Positions 18,746 through 28,085 of a stretch of 64,000 nucleotides of DNA are shown here, piece by piece (position 1 is the stretch's first letter; each line of letters begins with the position of its first letter). Source of the stretch: Aliivibrio wodanis (GTDB lineage Bacteria > Pseudomonadota > Gammaproteobacteria > Enterobacterales > Vibrionaceae); contig LN554846.1 in the NCBI GenBank assembly GCA_000953695.1, positions 1,798,001 to 1,862,000 on the forward strand, read 5' to 3'. The translations under genes and the position numbers were made by a program. The notes under the pieces were generated by a model that saw only the letters and a program-made list of their open reading frames with translations, was not told where the DNA came from and made no database searches.

Positions 18746-18838
18746 ATGTCTATAAAGTTGCAATTTCCACCATGGTTAGGCTTGTTAGCCTGGTATAACA
18801 TGGATTACCAAGTTTCATTCATTCTCTCTTCAGAGTAA
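18746..18838 (+). CDS. tnaC: tnaC-like leader peptide of the tryptophanase operon
   Basis: A 30-codon open frame upstream of tnaA ending LLAWYNMDYQVSFILSSE. Its WYNMD (W16 to D20) has the same spacing as the W12-FNI-D16 core that senses tryptophan in the ribosome tunnel in E. coli TnaC. The essential C-terminal proline (12 residues after the Trp in E. coli) is replaced here by serine (S28), and three residues follow before the TAA. Translation may instead begin at ATG 18611, giving 75 residues starting MFSSY; AGGG lies 12 nt before the 18746 ATG. About 230 nt separate the stop from tnaA, room for a Rho-dependent attenuator. The identification rests on position and the W-x3-D core. Confidence 0.65.
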   Translation: MSIKLQFPPWLGLLAWYNMDYQVSFILSSE

Positions 18839-19067
18839 CTTCTCAAGATATTACTATCATATTGAGTGCTTTGCGCTTGATTTCATCAGATTAATCAGTA
18901 TCTATTAATTTTATTAATGGATATGCATTTAGTTTCTGATAAATATAAATAATCAACTTTTGATTTTAAATATTATTTTACTATTTATTTAGTGAGGTGG
19001 TTATTTGTATCTAAAATATTAATTTTATCTAATTAATAAAATAATAATACCTTGTGAGATATATATT

Positions 19068-20534
19068 ATGGAAAACTTTAAACACTTACCTGAACCATTT
19101 CGTATCCGTGTTGTTGAACCAGTAAAGCGCACTACTAGAGAATACCGAAAAGAAGCGATTATCAAAGCAGGTATGAATCCATTTTTGCTCGATAGTGAAG
19201 ATGTCTTTATTGATTTACTTACTGACAGTGGCACAGGCTCTATCACTCAAAACATGCAAGCTGCAATGTTACGTGGTGACGAGGCTTACAGTGGTAGTCG
19301 CAGTTATTACGCCCTATCCAACGCAGTAAAAGACATTTTCGGTTATGAATTAACCATTCCAACTCACCAAGGCCGCGGGGCGGAGCAAATCTATATTCCT
19401 GTGCTTATTAAAAAAAGAGAAATAGAGAAAGGCTTAGAACGAAGCAAAATGGTGGCTCTATCTAATTACTTCTTTGATACCACCCAAGGCCATACACAAA
19501 TCAATTGTTGTGTAGCAAAAAATGTCTATGTAAAAGATGCGTTTGATACTTCAATTAGCTCTGATTTTAAAGGTAATTTTGATTTAGAAAAATTAGAAAG
19601 TACTATTATTGATGCAGGAGCTAAAAACGTACCTTACATTGTCAGTACTATTACGTCGAACTCTGCTGGTGGTCAGCCGGTCTCTATTGCCAACTTAAAA
19701 GCCGTTTACGAGATAGCACAAAAATACGATATTCCAGTAATTATGGATTCTGCTCGTTATGCTGAAAATGCCTTTTTTATTCAGCAGCGTGAACCTGGAT
19801 ACCAAGATTGGACAATTGAACAGATCACCAAAGAAACCTATAAATATGCCGATGGTCTAGCCATGTCAGCTAAGAAAGATGCCATGGTACAAATGGGCGG
19901 CCTACTCTGCTTTAAAGATAATTCCTTAATGGATATTTACACCGAGTGCCGAACTTTATGTGTAATACAAGAAGGTTTTCCTACTTATGGTGGATTAGAA
20001 GGCGGAGCAATGGAACGCCTCGCTGTTGGTTTGTATGACGGAATGCGTCAAGAGTGGCTCGCCTATCGTATTGGCCAGGTTCAATATCTAGTTAATGGTT
20101 TAGAGGATCTAGGGATCGTATGCCAACAAGCGGGTGGCCATGCTGCATTTGTTGACGCAGGTAAACTATTACCCCACGTTCCTAGCGAGCAATTTCCTGC
20201 TCATGCATTAGCTTGTGAGCTATATAAAGTTGCAGGTATTCGTGCTGTAGAAATTGGTTCATTACTACTAGGAAGAGATCCTGCAACTGGCAAGCAGCAC
20301 CCGTGCCCAGCTGAGTTACTACGATTAACCATTCCTCGTGCAACTTACACACAAACTCATATGGACTTTATTATTGAGGCGTTTGAGAAAGTGAAAGAAA
20401 ATGCGAAGAATGTAAAAGGCCTTAGCTTTACCTATGAGCCGCCAGTTTTACGTCACTTCACCGCTCGTCTTGAAGAAGTAAAGCTGCCTAGTAAGGCCGT
20501 AGCATGCGAAGATCCTATATTAACTGAAGCATAA
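19068..20534 (+). CDS. tnaA: tryptophanase (L-tryptophan indole-lyase)
   Basis: A 488-residue PLP enzyme that splits tryptophan to indole, pyruvate and ammonia. It follows E. coli TnaA almost residue for residue from [21 protein letters not shown]. The PLP lysine lies in [19 protein letters not shown] (about K270), with GSRSYYAL and [11 protein letters not shown] as further active-site segments. It differs by a C-terminal extension of about 17 residues after the family end ([17 protein letters not shown]). It is controlled by an upstream tnaC-like leader. No tnaB permease gene follows; a terminator lies directly after the stop. Confidence 0.96.
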   Translation: MENFKHLPEPFRIRVVEPVKRTTREYRKEAIIKAGMNPFLLDSEDVFIDLLTDSGTGSITQNMQAAMLRGDEAYSGSRSYYALSNAVKDIFGYELTIPTHQGRGAEQIYIPVLIKKREIEKGLERSKMVALSNYFFDTTQGHTQINCCVAKNVYVKDAFDTSISSDFKGNFDLEKLESTIIDAGAKNVPYIVSTITSNSAGGQPVSIANLKAVYEIAQKYDIPVIMDSARYAENAFFIQQREPGYQDWTIEQITKETYKYADGLAMSAKKDAMVQMGGLLCFKDNSLMDIYTECRTLCVIQEGFPTYGGLEGGAMERLAVGLYDGMRQEWLAYRIGQVQYLVNGLEDLGIVCQQAGGHAAFVDAGKLLPHVPSEQFPAHALACELYKVAGIRAVEIGSLLLGRDPATGKQHPCPAELLRLTIPRATYTQTHMDFIIEAFEKVKENAKNVKGLSFTYEPPVLRHFTARLEEVKLPSKAVACEDPILTEA

Positions 20535-20538
20535 CAAA

Positions 20539-20573
20539 AAGAGCGCATATCCATAAGGAGTGCGCTCTTCTTC
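20539..20573 (+). terminator. intrinsic terminator after tnaA
   Basis: Stem AAGAGCGCA (20539-20547) with TGCGCTCTT (20561-20569), followed by CTTCC; the T run is imperfect. Confidence 0.75.
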
Positions 20574-20619
20574 CTTAAAAATACCCCACTAATAGCCAAT
20601 TATTAGCGAGGTAATTCCG

Positions 20620-22563
20620 TTAATTCAGCGCTTTCGCTATTACCATATCACGGTGAATTCGGGCTTTTTCAGCCTCTTTTGTCGCCTTTTTTAGCTCTTT
20701 TTCAAGCTTGCTTAGATAAGTAGTTAATTCCTCTTTCGTCGAAAACACCTTACCTTTTACGTTAATCGACTCAACGTTGGTATAACGCCCATCCTCACTG
20801 GTTGGAACACTAATTTTCCCACTATTCACTAAGTCTTTTATTATTTCACGTTCTTTTTCATAACCATCAAGACCGCTTAGTGTCCAACGACTCATTGGTT
20901 TTCCTTCGTATTTACCATTTTTTACTTCATTTAAGTATCGAATGGTTAAGTTACGAATCGTCCCTTCATCTTCACCAAATTCTTCTTCGGTATCAAATAA
21001 CACAGGGAAAACTTGTCCTTCAAGTACGCCACCGGTTTTGGTTAAATGTCCCATGCGGTAGCTATTCATCCCAATGCGAATTGGAGTCGTGTTTGTTATT
21101 GCTTTGCCATCAGAAAATTTAAGATCGGCAATACGCTCTCCCGCAGGCTTGGTTAAATCAATGGTATAAGTTACCCCGGCAAAGAAGTCATTGGTTGAAT
21201 ATTTTGATGAGCGACGATCAAGATTGAAACTGTAAGTCACATCCCCTTCTTTTACACTATTGAAATAACCTGCCGACCATTCCATGTAAGTTTTAAGCTC
21301 TTTGCCCGTCATATCATAAACAGTAATTTCACCGCCTGCGTATTGGTAGTTATAAGCAATATCTTTAGCTTTAATTTTACCTACATCGAGTTCTGCCATG
21401 TCGTTATCAATTTGCAAAGCAATCACATTTGCTAATGGTGCATAATGCATGCTCGCTTCTTGGAAAAGAGCACTGATCCCCGTATCTTGAATATGTACTT
21501 GCGGTATACCTTTAATTTCATTCTCTGGGACTAAATCAACACCAAGTAATTCTGCCACCACACGGTTTGCATTCTCACGTAAACGCTTATGATAAGGTGC
21601 ATATAGCTCTTCCATCTTCTCGTCTGACTCAATACCTTTTATCTTGTAAGTGAAGCTGTCTTTATTAACAAGAGTAAACTGTCCATTTTTCTCTTCAAAT
21701 TGTAAATCGATACGAGAAAGCGCACGTCCATATTTATCTGGTTCGGTGATAATCACACCATTTACTGTCGCTTTATCAATACGAGTATGCATGTGGCCTG
21801 CAACAATCGCGTCAATTTCAGGGTTATCATTCGCGATGTCAGTCACCCCTGTGGCTTCAATGTTATTTTCATTATCAAGCCCCATATGAGCGACTAATAC
21901 AATCGCATCCACTTTATCGTCTATCTGTTTGATGACTTTTTTCACTTCTAAGGATGGATTAGTAAACGTCATTCCCTCTAAGCGATTTGTACCTTCAGCA
22001 AATACTTGAGTCATTGGTGTATCCATGCCAATCATGCCGATTTTAATGCCATTTTTTTCAATTATTTTATAGGCTGGTAAAAATGGGTTGCCGTCTTTTC
22101 GTTTGATATTTCCTGCTAATGATGTGCCTTTAAATTGAGTTAATGAGCGATTAAGTACATCTAATCCAAAATCAAATTCATGGTTTCCTAAAACCCAAAT
22201 ATCATACTTCATTTCATTAAAACCAAGCATCATTGGATCAGTTGGTTCATCTTTAAAGGTTTCAACAAAGTTACCTTGAATGGTATCTCCAGCATCAACC
22301 AAGATGACATTTTCTTGTTGGTCTCGAATGGTTTTTACTTTTGTCGCTATCTGACTCAAGCTGCCTTTCATATTGAGCTTATCGCTCGCATAATCCCAAG
22401 GCATGAAATGTCCATGAATGTCAGATGTACCAAGAATAGTAACATCAACGATATCGCCATCTGCCGCAATAGCATAACCACTTAATGAAAGTAAAATTGC
22501 AGACGCCAGTATGTGTTTTTTCATAATTATCATTATCTTATTTGTAGGGTGGTAAAGAAGCAT
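20620..22563 (-). CDS. periplasmic bifunctional metallophosphatase/5'-nucleotidase
   Basis: A 647-residue UshA/CpdB-family enzyme. An export signal (KKHILASAILLSLSGYAIAA) ends near residue 33. The calcineurin-like metal centre is seen as GTSDIHGHF (45-53), DAGDTIQGNF, GNHEFDFG (about 125-132) and AGHMHTRID, followed by the C-terminal nucleotidase domain. It should hydrolyse nucleotides, UDP-sugars or 2',3'-cyclic nucleotides in the periplasm; which is not decidable by eye. The start at 22563 has a strong AGGAG 8 nt upstream, which puts 13 extra residues before the MKK signal start (ATG 22524). The C-terminus is a charged coiled coil (KEELTTYLSKLEKELKKATK). Confidence 0.88.
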   Translation of the reverse strand: MLLYHPTNKIMIIMKKHILASAILLSLSGYAIAADGDIVDVTILGTSDIHGHFMPWDYASDKLNMKGSLSQIATKVKTIRDQQENVILVDAGDTIQGNFVETFKDEPTDPMMLGFNEMKYDIWVLGNHEFDFGLDVLNRSLTQFKGTSLAGNIKRKDGNPFLPAYKIIEKNGIKIGMIGMDTPMTQVFAEGTNRLEGMTFTNPSLEVKKVIKQIDDKVDAIVLVAHMGLDNENNIEATGVTDIANDNPEIDAIVAGHMHTRIDKATVNGVIITEPDKYGRALSRIDLQFEEKNGQFTLVNKDSFTYKIKGIESDEKMEELYAPYHKRLRENANRVVAELLGVDLVPENEIKGIPQVHIQDTGISALFQEASMHYAPLANVIALQIDNDMAELDVGKIKAKDIAYNYQYAGGEITVYDMTGKELKTYMEWSAGYFNSVKEGDVTYSFNLDRRSSKYSTNDFFAGVTYTIDLTKPAGERIADLKFSDGKAITNTTPIRIGMNSYRMGHLTKTGGVLEGQVFPVLFDTEEEFGEDEGTIRNLTIRYLNEVKNGKYEGKPMSRWTLSGLDGYEKEREIIKDLVNSGKISVPTSEDGRYTNVESINVKGKVFSTKEELTTYLSKLEKELKKATKEAEKARIHRDMVIAKALN

Positions 22564-22657
22564 AAAGGCATCTCCTACTTTATAAATAATGCATGATCAC
22601 ATTTTTATGTAACAATGACTTTATATTACAAGATTTATGATGAATGGCACATCATCA

Positions 22658-22694
22658 ACAAAAAAACCGCCAAATTAAAAATCTGACGGCTTTA
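22658..22694 (-). terminator. intrinsic terminator of tpm
   Basis: On the minus strand, AAGCCGTCAGATT pairs with AATTTGGCGGTTT over 13 bp when G-U pairs are allowed, with a 4-nt loop and then six T. Confidence 0.8.
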
Positions 22695-22728
22695 TGGTAT
22701 TAAGCATTTTTCTATTTAGCTTATTTTT

Positions 22729-23370
22729 CTAATTCTCAATCAGCCACACTTCTTCAGCAAAGCGTGATAATCCTTTTTTAATTTTAGGATGGTTCGCGTC
22801 TGCTTCATCACGCTGCAATCGAGTCACTGTCATACCAGAAAATAGCGAACGAACTTCGTCTTCAGGAACAGAGAATGGAGGCCCTGCCATTTCAGTTTGG
22901 TCATAATCTAATGTAACCAATAAAATGCGCCCACCTTCTTTTAAACGAGAGCGTAATACTTGTACGTACTCTGCTCGCATTTCTTTAGGTAGCGCGACTA
23001 ATGCTGCACGATCATAAATCAAATCAGTGGCTTCAATTGGTGCGGTAAAATAATCACCAGAATAAATGGTTAACTCATCAAACTCATATAGTTCAAGAGT
23101 GCTAGTTAATGCCGTAACAGTTGGTGTATATAAGCGCTCAGCAAAGAAGGCTCTAACTGCAATTTTACTTAGCTCAACACCCGTTACTGAGTTATGTTTT
23201 TCAGCAAGCCAATCAAGATCCATCGACTTACCACATAAAGGAACAAATACCGTATCATTACGTTGCGGCTTTAAGGCTGACCAATATTGAGTCAAGATTG
23301 GGTTTGTATCAGGCAGATGAAAACCAATTACATTACTTGCCCACTTACTTTCCCAGAATTCATGTTCCAT
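22729..23370 (-). CDS. tpm: thiopurine S-methyltransferase
   Basis: A 213-residue SAM-dependent methyltransferase of the bacterial TPMT family. Family segments are [21 protein letters not shown] (3-24), [18 protein letters not shown] (motif I, about 42-59), [23 protein letters not shown] and [16 protein letters not shown]. In other bacteria the enzyme methylates thiopurines and selenium or tellurium oxyanions; the natural substrate is uncertain. It is divergent from tcyP and ends at its own terminator. Confidence 0.94.
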   Translation of the reverse strand: MEHEFWESKWASNVIGFHLPDTNPILTQYWSALKPQRNDTVFVPLCGKSMDLDWLAEKHNSVTGVELSKIAVRAFFAERLYTPTVTALTSTLELYEFDELTIYSGDYFTAPIEATDLIYDRAALVALPKEMRAEYVQVLRSRLKEGGRILLVTLDYDQTEMAGPPFSVPEDEVRSLFSGMTVTRLQRDEADANHPKIKKGLSRFAEEVWLIEN

Positions 23371-23469
23371 TTACTTTTCCTTCCACTCACTTTTTATTAT
23401 TTAGAAATGGTACCTCATCCCCCTATTCTGTTCTACAAATAATCAATTAATCCCCTTATTGCTTTAACC

Positions 23470-23505
23470 ATAACCAAAAAATCAATATATATTCCATTTG
23501 GTTAT
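23470..23505. promoter_or_regulatory. 9-bp inverted repeat in the tpm-tcyP divergent region
   Basis: ATAACCAAA (23470-23478) and TTTGGTTAT (23497-23505) are perfect inverted repeats with 18 bp between them, inside the 254-bp divergent promoter region. The spacing suits a dimeric regulator spanning two turns. The regulator is unknown; CysB is a candidate only because tcyP homologues are CysB-controlled. Confidence 0.4.
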
Positions 23506-23624
23506 ATATGATAACTTTTATCACTTATCTTACCGACAGGCTTACCGTTATTATGCCTTTAAATACAAAGAGCTTGTTTCAAATCGACACATAACGAGCG
23601 CACTAAATAAACAGGAAAAGCAGT

Positions 23625-24995
23625 ATGTCATTAGCCGTTATCATCAATTTGATCGTCTTTATCGGTCTTATCTTCTTTCTTAATACCCAACAGCGCAAAG
23701 AATATACGCTGTCTCGCCTTGTTCTTATCGGCTTAATTGCTGGTAGTCTTTATGGTTTAGGTCTTCATGTCATTCATGGCGAAGGCAGTACTGTAATCAA
23801 GACGACACTTGATTGGATCAATATTGTGGGTAGCGGTTATGTTGGATTACTAAAAATGGTTATCATGCCATTAGTATTAGTTTCTATGTTTTCTGCGGTT
23901 GTTAAGCTCGATAAATCAGGTTCACTAGGTAAAATCAGTGGCGTAACTATCAGTGTTTTATTAATAACGACAATGATCTCTGCTCTTATTGGTATCGGTG
24001 TAACGCAGATGTTTGGGCTGTCTGCTGAAGGATTAACAGAAGGTGCTCGTGAAACCGCTCGTGTTGCCGTACTAGAATCTCGCATTGACCGTGTTAGTAA
24101 TTTAACTATTCCTCAAATGTTAGTTAGCTTTATTCCTACTAACCCATTTGCTGATTTAACCGGGGCTCGCTCAACATCAATTATTGCAGTGGTTATTTTT
24201 GCTATCCTTGCTGGTATTGCGGCGCGTAAAGTAAGCCAAGAGAAAGAAGAGCTAGCAGGCCCGATTAATACCTTTGTTGAGGTTGCACAATCAATTGTAA
24301 TGCGTTTGGTTAAGATGATCATGGCTTTAACCCCTTACGGTATCTTAGCGCTATTAACTAAAGTTGTTGCTACATCCAATGCTGCCGATATTTTAAATCT
24401 CCTTGGTTTTATTGTTGCTTCTTATGTCGCAATTCTTCTGATGTTTGTAGTTCACGGTTTATTGGTTTCATTTGTTGGTGTAAACCCTGTTGATTACTTC
24501 AAGAAAATTTGGCCTGTATTGACGTTTGCATTCAGCTCTCGTAGTTCTGCTGCAACAATCCCACTAAACGTTGAAGCTCAAATTACCAAGCTACGTGTTC
24601 CACCCGCAATTGCGAATTTATCAGCAACATTTGGGGCAACCATTGGTCAAAATGGGTGTGCCGGTATCTACCCTGCGATGCTAGCAGTAATGGTTGCTCC
24701 AACAATGGGAATTCTAATTGATGCTCACTTTATTCTTTCACTGGTTGCTATTATTACCGTAAGCTCGTTTGGTATTGCCGGTGTCGGTGGCGGTGCAACA
24801 TTCGCAGCTTTGATAGTACTTCCTGCAATGGGTTTACCTGTAACGATTGCAGCTCTACTTATCTCTATCGAACCCCTTATTGATATGGCTCGAACTGCAC
24901 TAAACGTAAGTGGCGCAATGACAGCAGGTACAATAACAAGCCGAGTGCTTGGTGAACAAAGTACCGATGAGCAAGTCGAAAAGGCACAAGCATAA
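23625..24995 (+). CDS. tcyP: L-cystine symporter, DAACS family
   Basis: A 456-residue carrier of the dicarboxylate/amino acid:cation symporter family, closest in pattern to TcyP/YdjN. It has several N-terminal membrane helices, VGLLKMVIMPLVLVSMFSAVVKLD (TM3 region), the serine-rich re-entrant loop AFSSRSSAATIPLNVEAQ, and the Na-binding second hairpin LSATFGATIGQNGCAGIYPA. It imports L-cystine as a sulfur source. The ATG at 23625 lies in AAAAGCAGTATG with a weak ribosome site. It has its own terminator. Confidence 0.93.
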   Translation: MSLAVIINLIVFIGLIFFLNTQQRKEYTLSRLVLIGLIAGSLYGLGLHVIHGEGSTVIKTTLDWINIVGSGYVGLLKMVIMPLVLVSMFSAVVKLDKSGSLGKISGVTISVLLITTMISALIGIGVTQMFGLSAEGLTEGARETARVAVLESRIDRVSNLTIPQMLVSFIPTNPFADLTGARSTSIIAVVIFAILAGIAARKVSQEKEELAGPINTFVEVAQSIVMRLVKMIMALTPYGILALLTKVVATSNAADILNLLGFIVASYVAILLMFVVHGLLVSFVGVNPVDYFKKIWPVLTFAFSSRSSAATIPLNVEAQITKLRVPPAIANLSATFGATIGQNGCAGIYPAMLAVMVAPTMGILIDAHFILSLVAIITVSSFGIAGVGGGATFAALIVLPAMGLPVTIAALLISIEPLIDMARTALNVSGAMTAGTITSRVLGEQSTDEQVEKAQA

Positions 24996-25026
24996 CTTTT
25001 TATCTAGTTAACTGCTTATAAAACAA

Positions 25027-25055
25027 AGAGGAAGTCATTTGGCTTCCTTTTTTTG
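25027..25055 (+). terminator. intrinsic terminator after tcyP
   Basis: AGGAAGTC pairs with GGCTTCCT (one wobble) around a 4-nt loop, followed by seven T. Confidence 0.8.
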
Positions 25056-25149
25056 ATTCATAAAACTGACATATCTCTGTAACCCTACCGTCATTCACCC
25101 TATTTATTATTTAACACATAATTTCTTGTTCCATTTGTGTAGGTTATAA

Positions 25150-27177
25150 ATGAAACCTTTTCAAAAATCATCAATTTCATTAGTCCATGTATTTACTATT
25201 TTATTAACCAGTATTGTCCTTTGCTTTATCTGTCTATCACTACTAAGTAGCCGTGGAATTGACCGTGTTGGACAGCAGTTTACTCAACTGAGTCAAACTA
25301 TGCTTCCTTCTGCATTATCCAATGCTAAATTGACAAAAAACATTTTGCAGCAAGTCACATTCATGAACGATGGCTTACACGCTAAAAATATAAATGATCT
25401 TAGCCAAATTCAAAATACTATCGAGCAATATCAACAACAAGCAAAAATTGAAATCCGTGAATTAAAACAGAAAGCCTCTACGCCAGAAACCCAACTAATC
25501 GCAAATCAATACCGCCAAATTGAGCAATCTATACAGAAATTAAACGCCTATTCTTCACGTATCTTATCGATACAAAAAAAGACCCTTTCCCTCTCAGAAT
25601 CAATCACAGAAAAACTGCCTTCTCTTCGCTATGGTTTAAGCTCAATAGGCTCAGAAATGAACCGTATTAGTGCTTTTTTAATCACTAATAGCTCTGAGGC
25701 TGACGATGCTTCTAGCCGGTTTGTATCCAGTTCGATGGCACTAGAAACTACCTTCTTAAGTTTAATCGCAGAAGATGAGTTGCTAGAAGCAAAAAAATTG
25801 TATCGTGAAATTTATAATCGAATCGCGGCTCTAGAGTTAGCTTATGATGATCTAGCCTTGTTGTATCCAGATTTACCTTCCTATATGAGCTTAACCGCAC
25901 CGTTAGAAATAGTAATGAGTGAATTAAAAAATGAGCGTTCAATTCCACAACAATTACTTACTGCGCTGTCACTATTGCAAGAACAACAAAAATTGATCGA
26001 TGCCGCTTCTGATATTTCATTAGACGTAACCACCCTACTTAGTGATATCTCACACTCTATGGAAGTATCACTTCATAAGCGCGCGATCTCTGTAAATGAT
26101 TCAATTACTACTTTCAAAAAAGTGATGTTACTAGTTAGCTGTTTTTTAATTATAACATTATGGATTGTAGCAACTTGGATACGATCTTGGATGTCACAAG
26201 GATTAACCAATATTATTGAACATTTAAAACGACTATCAACTCATAACTATCAACAACAAGTCCCCGAGATTGGGCCTACTGAACTACAAATGATCGCAAA
26301 AAAATTAAATAAAGTAATCAACTCTACAACTCATTCAATTGTAAATATGTCAAATAATTGTGATGTACTTTATCAAACCTCAGAAATTACAAGTAGTGTT
26401 TCCAATGATATTGAAGCTGGATTAACGCAGCAAAACGAAGCCTTAACAGCGATGACCTCAATTGTTACTCAGCTAGACTCTTCCATCAGTGAAGTTGCCC
26501 AATTAACACAAGAATCACATCAAGAAACTCATAAGGCTACCCAAGCTGCTGATATTGGCTTAACCGTCCTTGATAAGAATAAAACACGATTAACCCAACT
26601 GAATGATGCTCTTAGTAAAAATGTAACCGCAATGGCAACCTTGGATAGAGAGGTAGAGAAAATACAGTCAATGGTTGGGATTATTGCAGGATTAGCAGAC
26701 AGTACCAATTTACTGGCTTTAAATGCTGCAATTGAGGCTGCAAGAGCAGGAGAACAAGGAAGAGGCTTCGCCGTTGTCGCAGATGAAGTTCGCCAGTTGG
26801 CAGGCAGTACTTCACAACAGACAACTGGTATCAGGGAAACTATGAGTGATTTACTTACCGCAGCTAATGACGCGAAAACATCAATTGCTCTTAGTCAAAG
26901 CGAAATGACACTAGCATTAGAATCTAGCCTTGATGTGAGCAGTACTTTTAAGCATATCTCAGCAACAGTGACTCAGATCAGTGAGCGAATTTCACAAGTA
27001 TCTATTGCAACTGAAGAGCAAGCGCAAGCTGCCACTGAAGTCAGTAATAACATCAACCAAATTAATCAACACGGCCATGACATTGAACTACAGCTTCATG
27101 CTTTTGTAGAATCAACAATAGAGGTCGCGGGCATTGCTTCACAACAAAAAGAGCTAATTAGAACCTATCGATTATAG
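25150..27177 (+). CDS. methyl-accepting chemotaxis protein, large helical sensor
   Basis: A 675-residue chemoreceptor. TM1 is at about 13-33 and TM2 at about 326-346, so the periplasmic domain is about 290 residues, rich in Q and L and predicted helical, like tandem four-helix bundles. A HAMP-like segment follows ([19 protein letters not shown]). The signalling tip has [20 protein letters not shown] then [20 protein letters not shown]. There is no C-terminal pentapeptide (ends IRTYRL). A helical bimodular-type sensor of this size usually binds small acids or aromatic compounds, but the ligand cannot be read here. The start has AGGTTATAA upstream. Confidence 0.92.
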   Translation: MKPFQKSSISLVHVFTILLTSIVLCFICLSLLSSRGIDRVGQQFTQLSQTMLPSALSNAKLTKNILQQVTFMNDGLHAKNINDLSQIQNTIEQYQQQAKIEIRELKQKASTPETQLIANQYRQIEQSIQKLNAYSSRILSIQKKTLSLSESITEKLPSLRYGLSSIGSEMNRISAFLITNSSEADDASSRFVSSSMALETTFLSLIAEDELLEAKKLYREIYNRIAALELAYDDLALLYPDLPSYMSLTAPLEIVMSELKNERSIPQQLLTALSLLQEQQKLIDAASDISLDVTTLLSDISHSMEVSLHKRAISVNDSITTFKKVMLLVSCFLIITLWIVATWIRSWMSQGLTNIIEHLKRLSTHNYQQQVPEIGPTELQMIAKKLNKVINSTTHSIVNMSNNCDVLYQTSEITSSVSNDIEAGLTQQNEALTAMTSIVTQLDSSISEVAQLTQESHQETHKATQAADIGLTVLDKNKTRLTQLNDALSKNVTAMATLDREVEKIQSMVGIIAGLADSTNLLALNAAIEAARAGEQGRGFAVVADEVRQLAGSTSQQTTGIRETMSDLLTAANDAKTSIALSQSEMTLALESSLDVSSTFKHISATVTQISERISQVSIATEEQAQAATEVSNNINQINQHGHDIELQLHAFVESTIEVAGIASQQKELIRTYRL

Positions 27178-27303
27178 GTATAAATCATTAGAAAAACTAA
27201 TGCAATAAATTAATTTTACTCGCTGTTATTACTTCTTAAAATATCTATAATTCGCGCCATAGAGACAAGATATTTATTAAAAATAAAGTATAAAGGTGAC
27301 GCT

Positions 27304-27384
27304 ATGGCTAAAAATATTCTAACTAAAATCGCATCTGCTTATCAACGTGCATTTGTTGAATTATATAAACGCGACAATAAATAA
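27304..27384 (+). CDS. 26-residue small protein of unknown function
   Basis: ATG to TAA encodes MAKNILTKIASAYQRAFVEL followed by YKRDNK. AAAGGTGACGCT gives a ribosome site (AAGGTG) 6 nt from the ATG, and a strong intrinsic terminator starts 23 nt after the stop. The 126-bp leader is AT-rich with TATAAT-like stretches (CTATAATTCG near 27245). The product is basic and amphipathic-helical and has no transmembrane segment or signal peptide. Not recognised. The combination of ribosome site, frame and dedicated terminator is why I list it as a gene. Confidence 0.6.
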   Translation: MAKNILTKIASAYQRAFVELYKRDNK

Positions 27385-27406
27385 TCTCAATTAGATCGAG
27401 AAACAG

Positions 27407-27434
27407 AAAAAGGAGCTGAATTAGCTCCTTTTTT
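27407..27434 (+). terminator. intrinsic terminator after the 26-residue gene
   Basis: AAAAAGGAGCT (27407-27417) pairs perfectly with AGCTCCTTTTT (27423-27433) over 11 bp with a 5-nt loop and T run. Confidence 0.92.
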
Positions 27435-27463
27435 ATATTTTTCGTTTCTTATTAGTATAAGTC

Positions 27464-27994
27464 TTATAATATTTTTAAAGCTAATTGTGCCAAGTTATAT
27501 GCATCAACATAACCTGAGTGCTGTCTTCCTTCCCACTCAATGTTTAACTCTTCCATCGCTTTACGTTGACCCATTCGATCATTTTTCTTCCGTGACTTAA
27601 TACGATATAACGTTGCTAAGTTGATAAATTCAACAAATGGAAACTCAATACCTTTTGCTTCACATTCTTTTTTTAAAATCAGCTCATCGTGACCCCAAGC
27701 AGCATAAATTTTATTTGTGCCTCCGAAGTTTTTAATCATCGATTTTAAAACACCTTCTAACGGTCGACCTTGTTTTTCAATCTTACGTGGAGTAATTCCT
27801 GTCAGCTCAACACAAAAGAGCGAAATTTCATCTTCTTCAGGTTTTACATAATATTGAGCGCGCCTAACTACTTCACCAACCTGCAAATCAAGTTCAGCTA
27901 ATCCTACTTCAATGATCTCCCCTGTTGTTCCTTTGCCGTCGACACTCCAACAGCACATTTCCAAATCAAAACAGACGATACGATTAAAGTTCAT
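27464..27994 (-). CDS. DEDDh 3'-5' exonuclease
   Basis: A 176-residue exonuclease of the RNase T/DnaQ superfamily. The DEDDh catalytic set is visible: D10 and E12 in CFDLEM, D103 in AAWGHDELIL, and H159 with D164 in QHSGYVDAYNLAQ. The small single-domain layout with CVELTGITPRKI resembles the ERI-1/KapD-like exoribonucleases, so RNA trimming is the best guess, though DNA cannot be excluded. It is monocistronic, with an upstream gene running divergently. Confidence 0.87.
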   Translation of the reverse strand: MNFNRIVCFDLEMCCWSVDGKGTTGEIIEVGLAELDLQVGEVVRRAQYYVKPEEDEISLFCVELTGITPRKIEKQGRPLEGVLKSMIKNFGGTNKIYAAWGHDELILKKECEAKGIEFPFVEFINLATLYRIKSRKKNDRMGQRKAMEELNIEWEGRQHSGYVDAYNLAQLALKIL

Positions 27995-28085
27995 GGAGAT
28001 CCTTGCTACTCAAATAAAATGGGAGCGTTATTCTACCTAATCAAAGTGCATAGCGCGATACTATCGCTAATTGTTTGCTGAAAAA

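Noticed and set aside
23498-23683. A 61-codon frame overlapping the start of tcyP
   Set aside because: It overlaps the tcyP start in another frame and has no ribosome site; the region is better read as promoter and leader.
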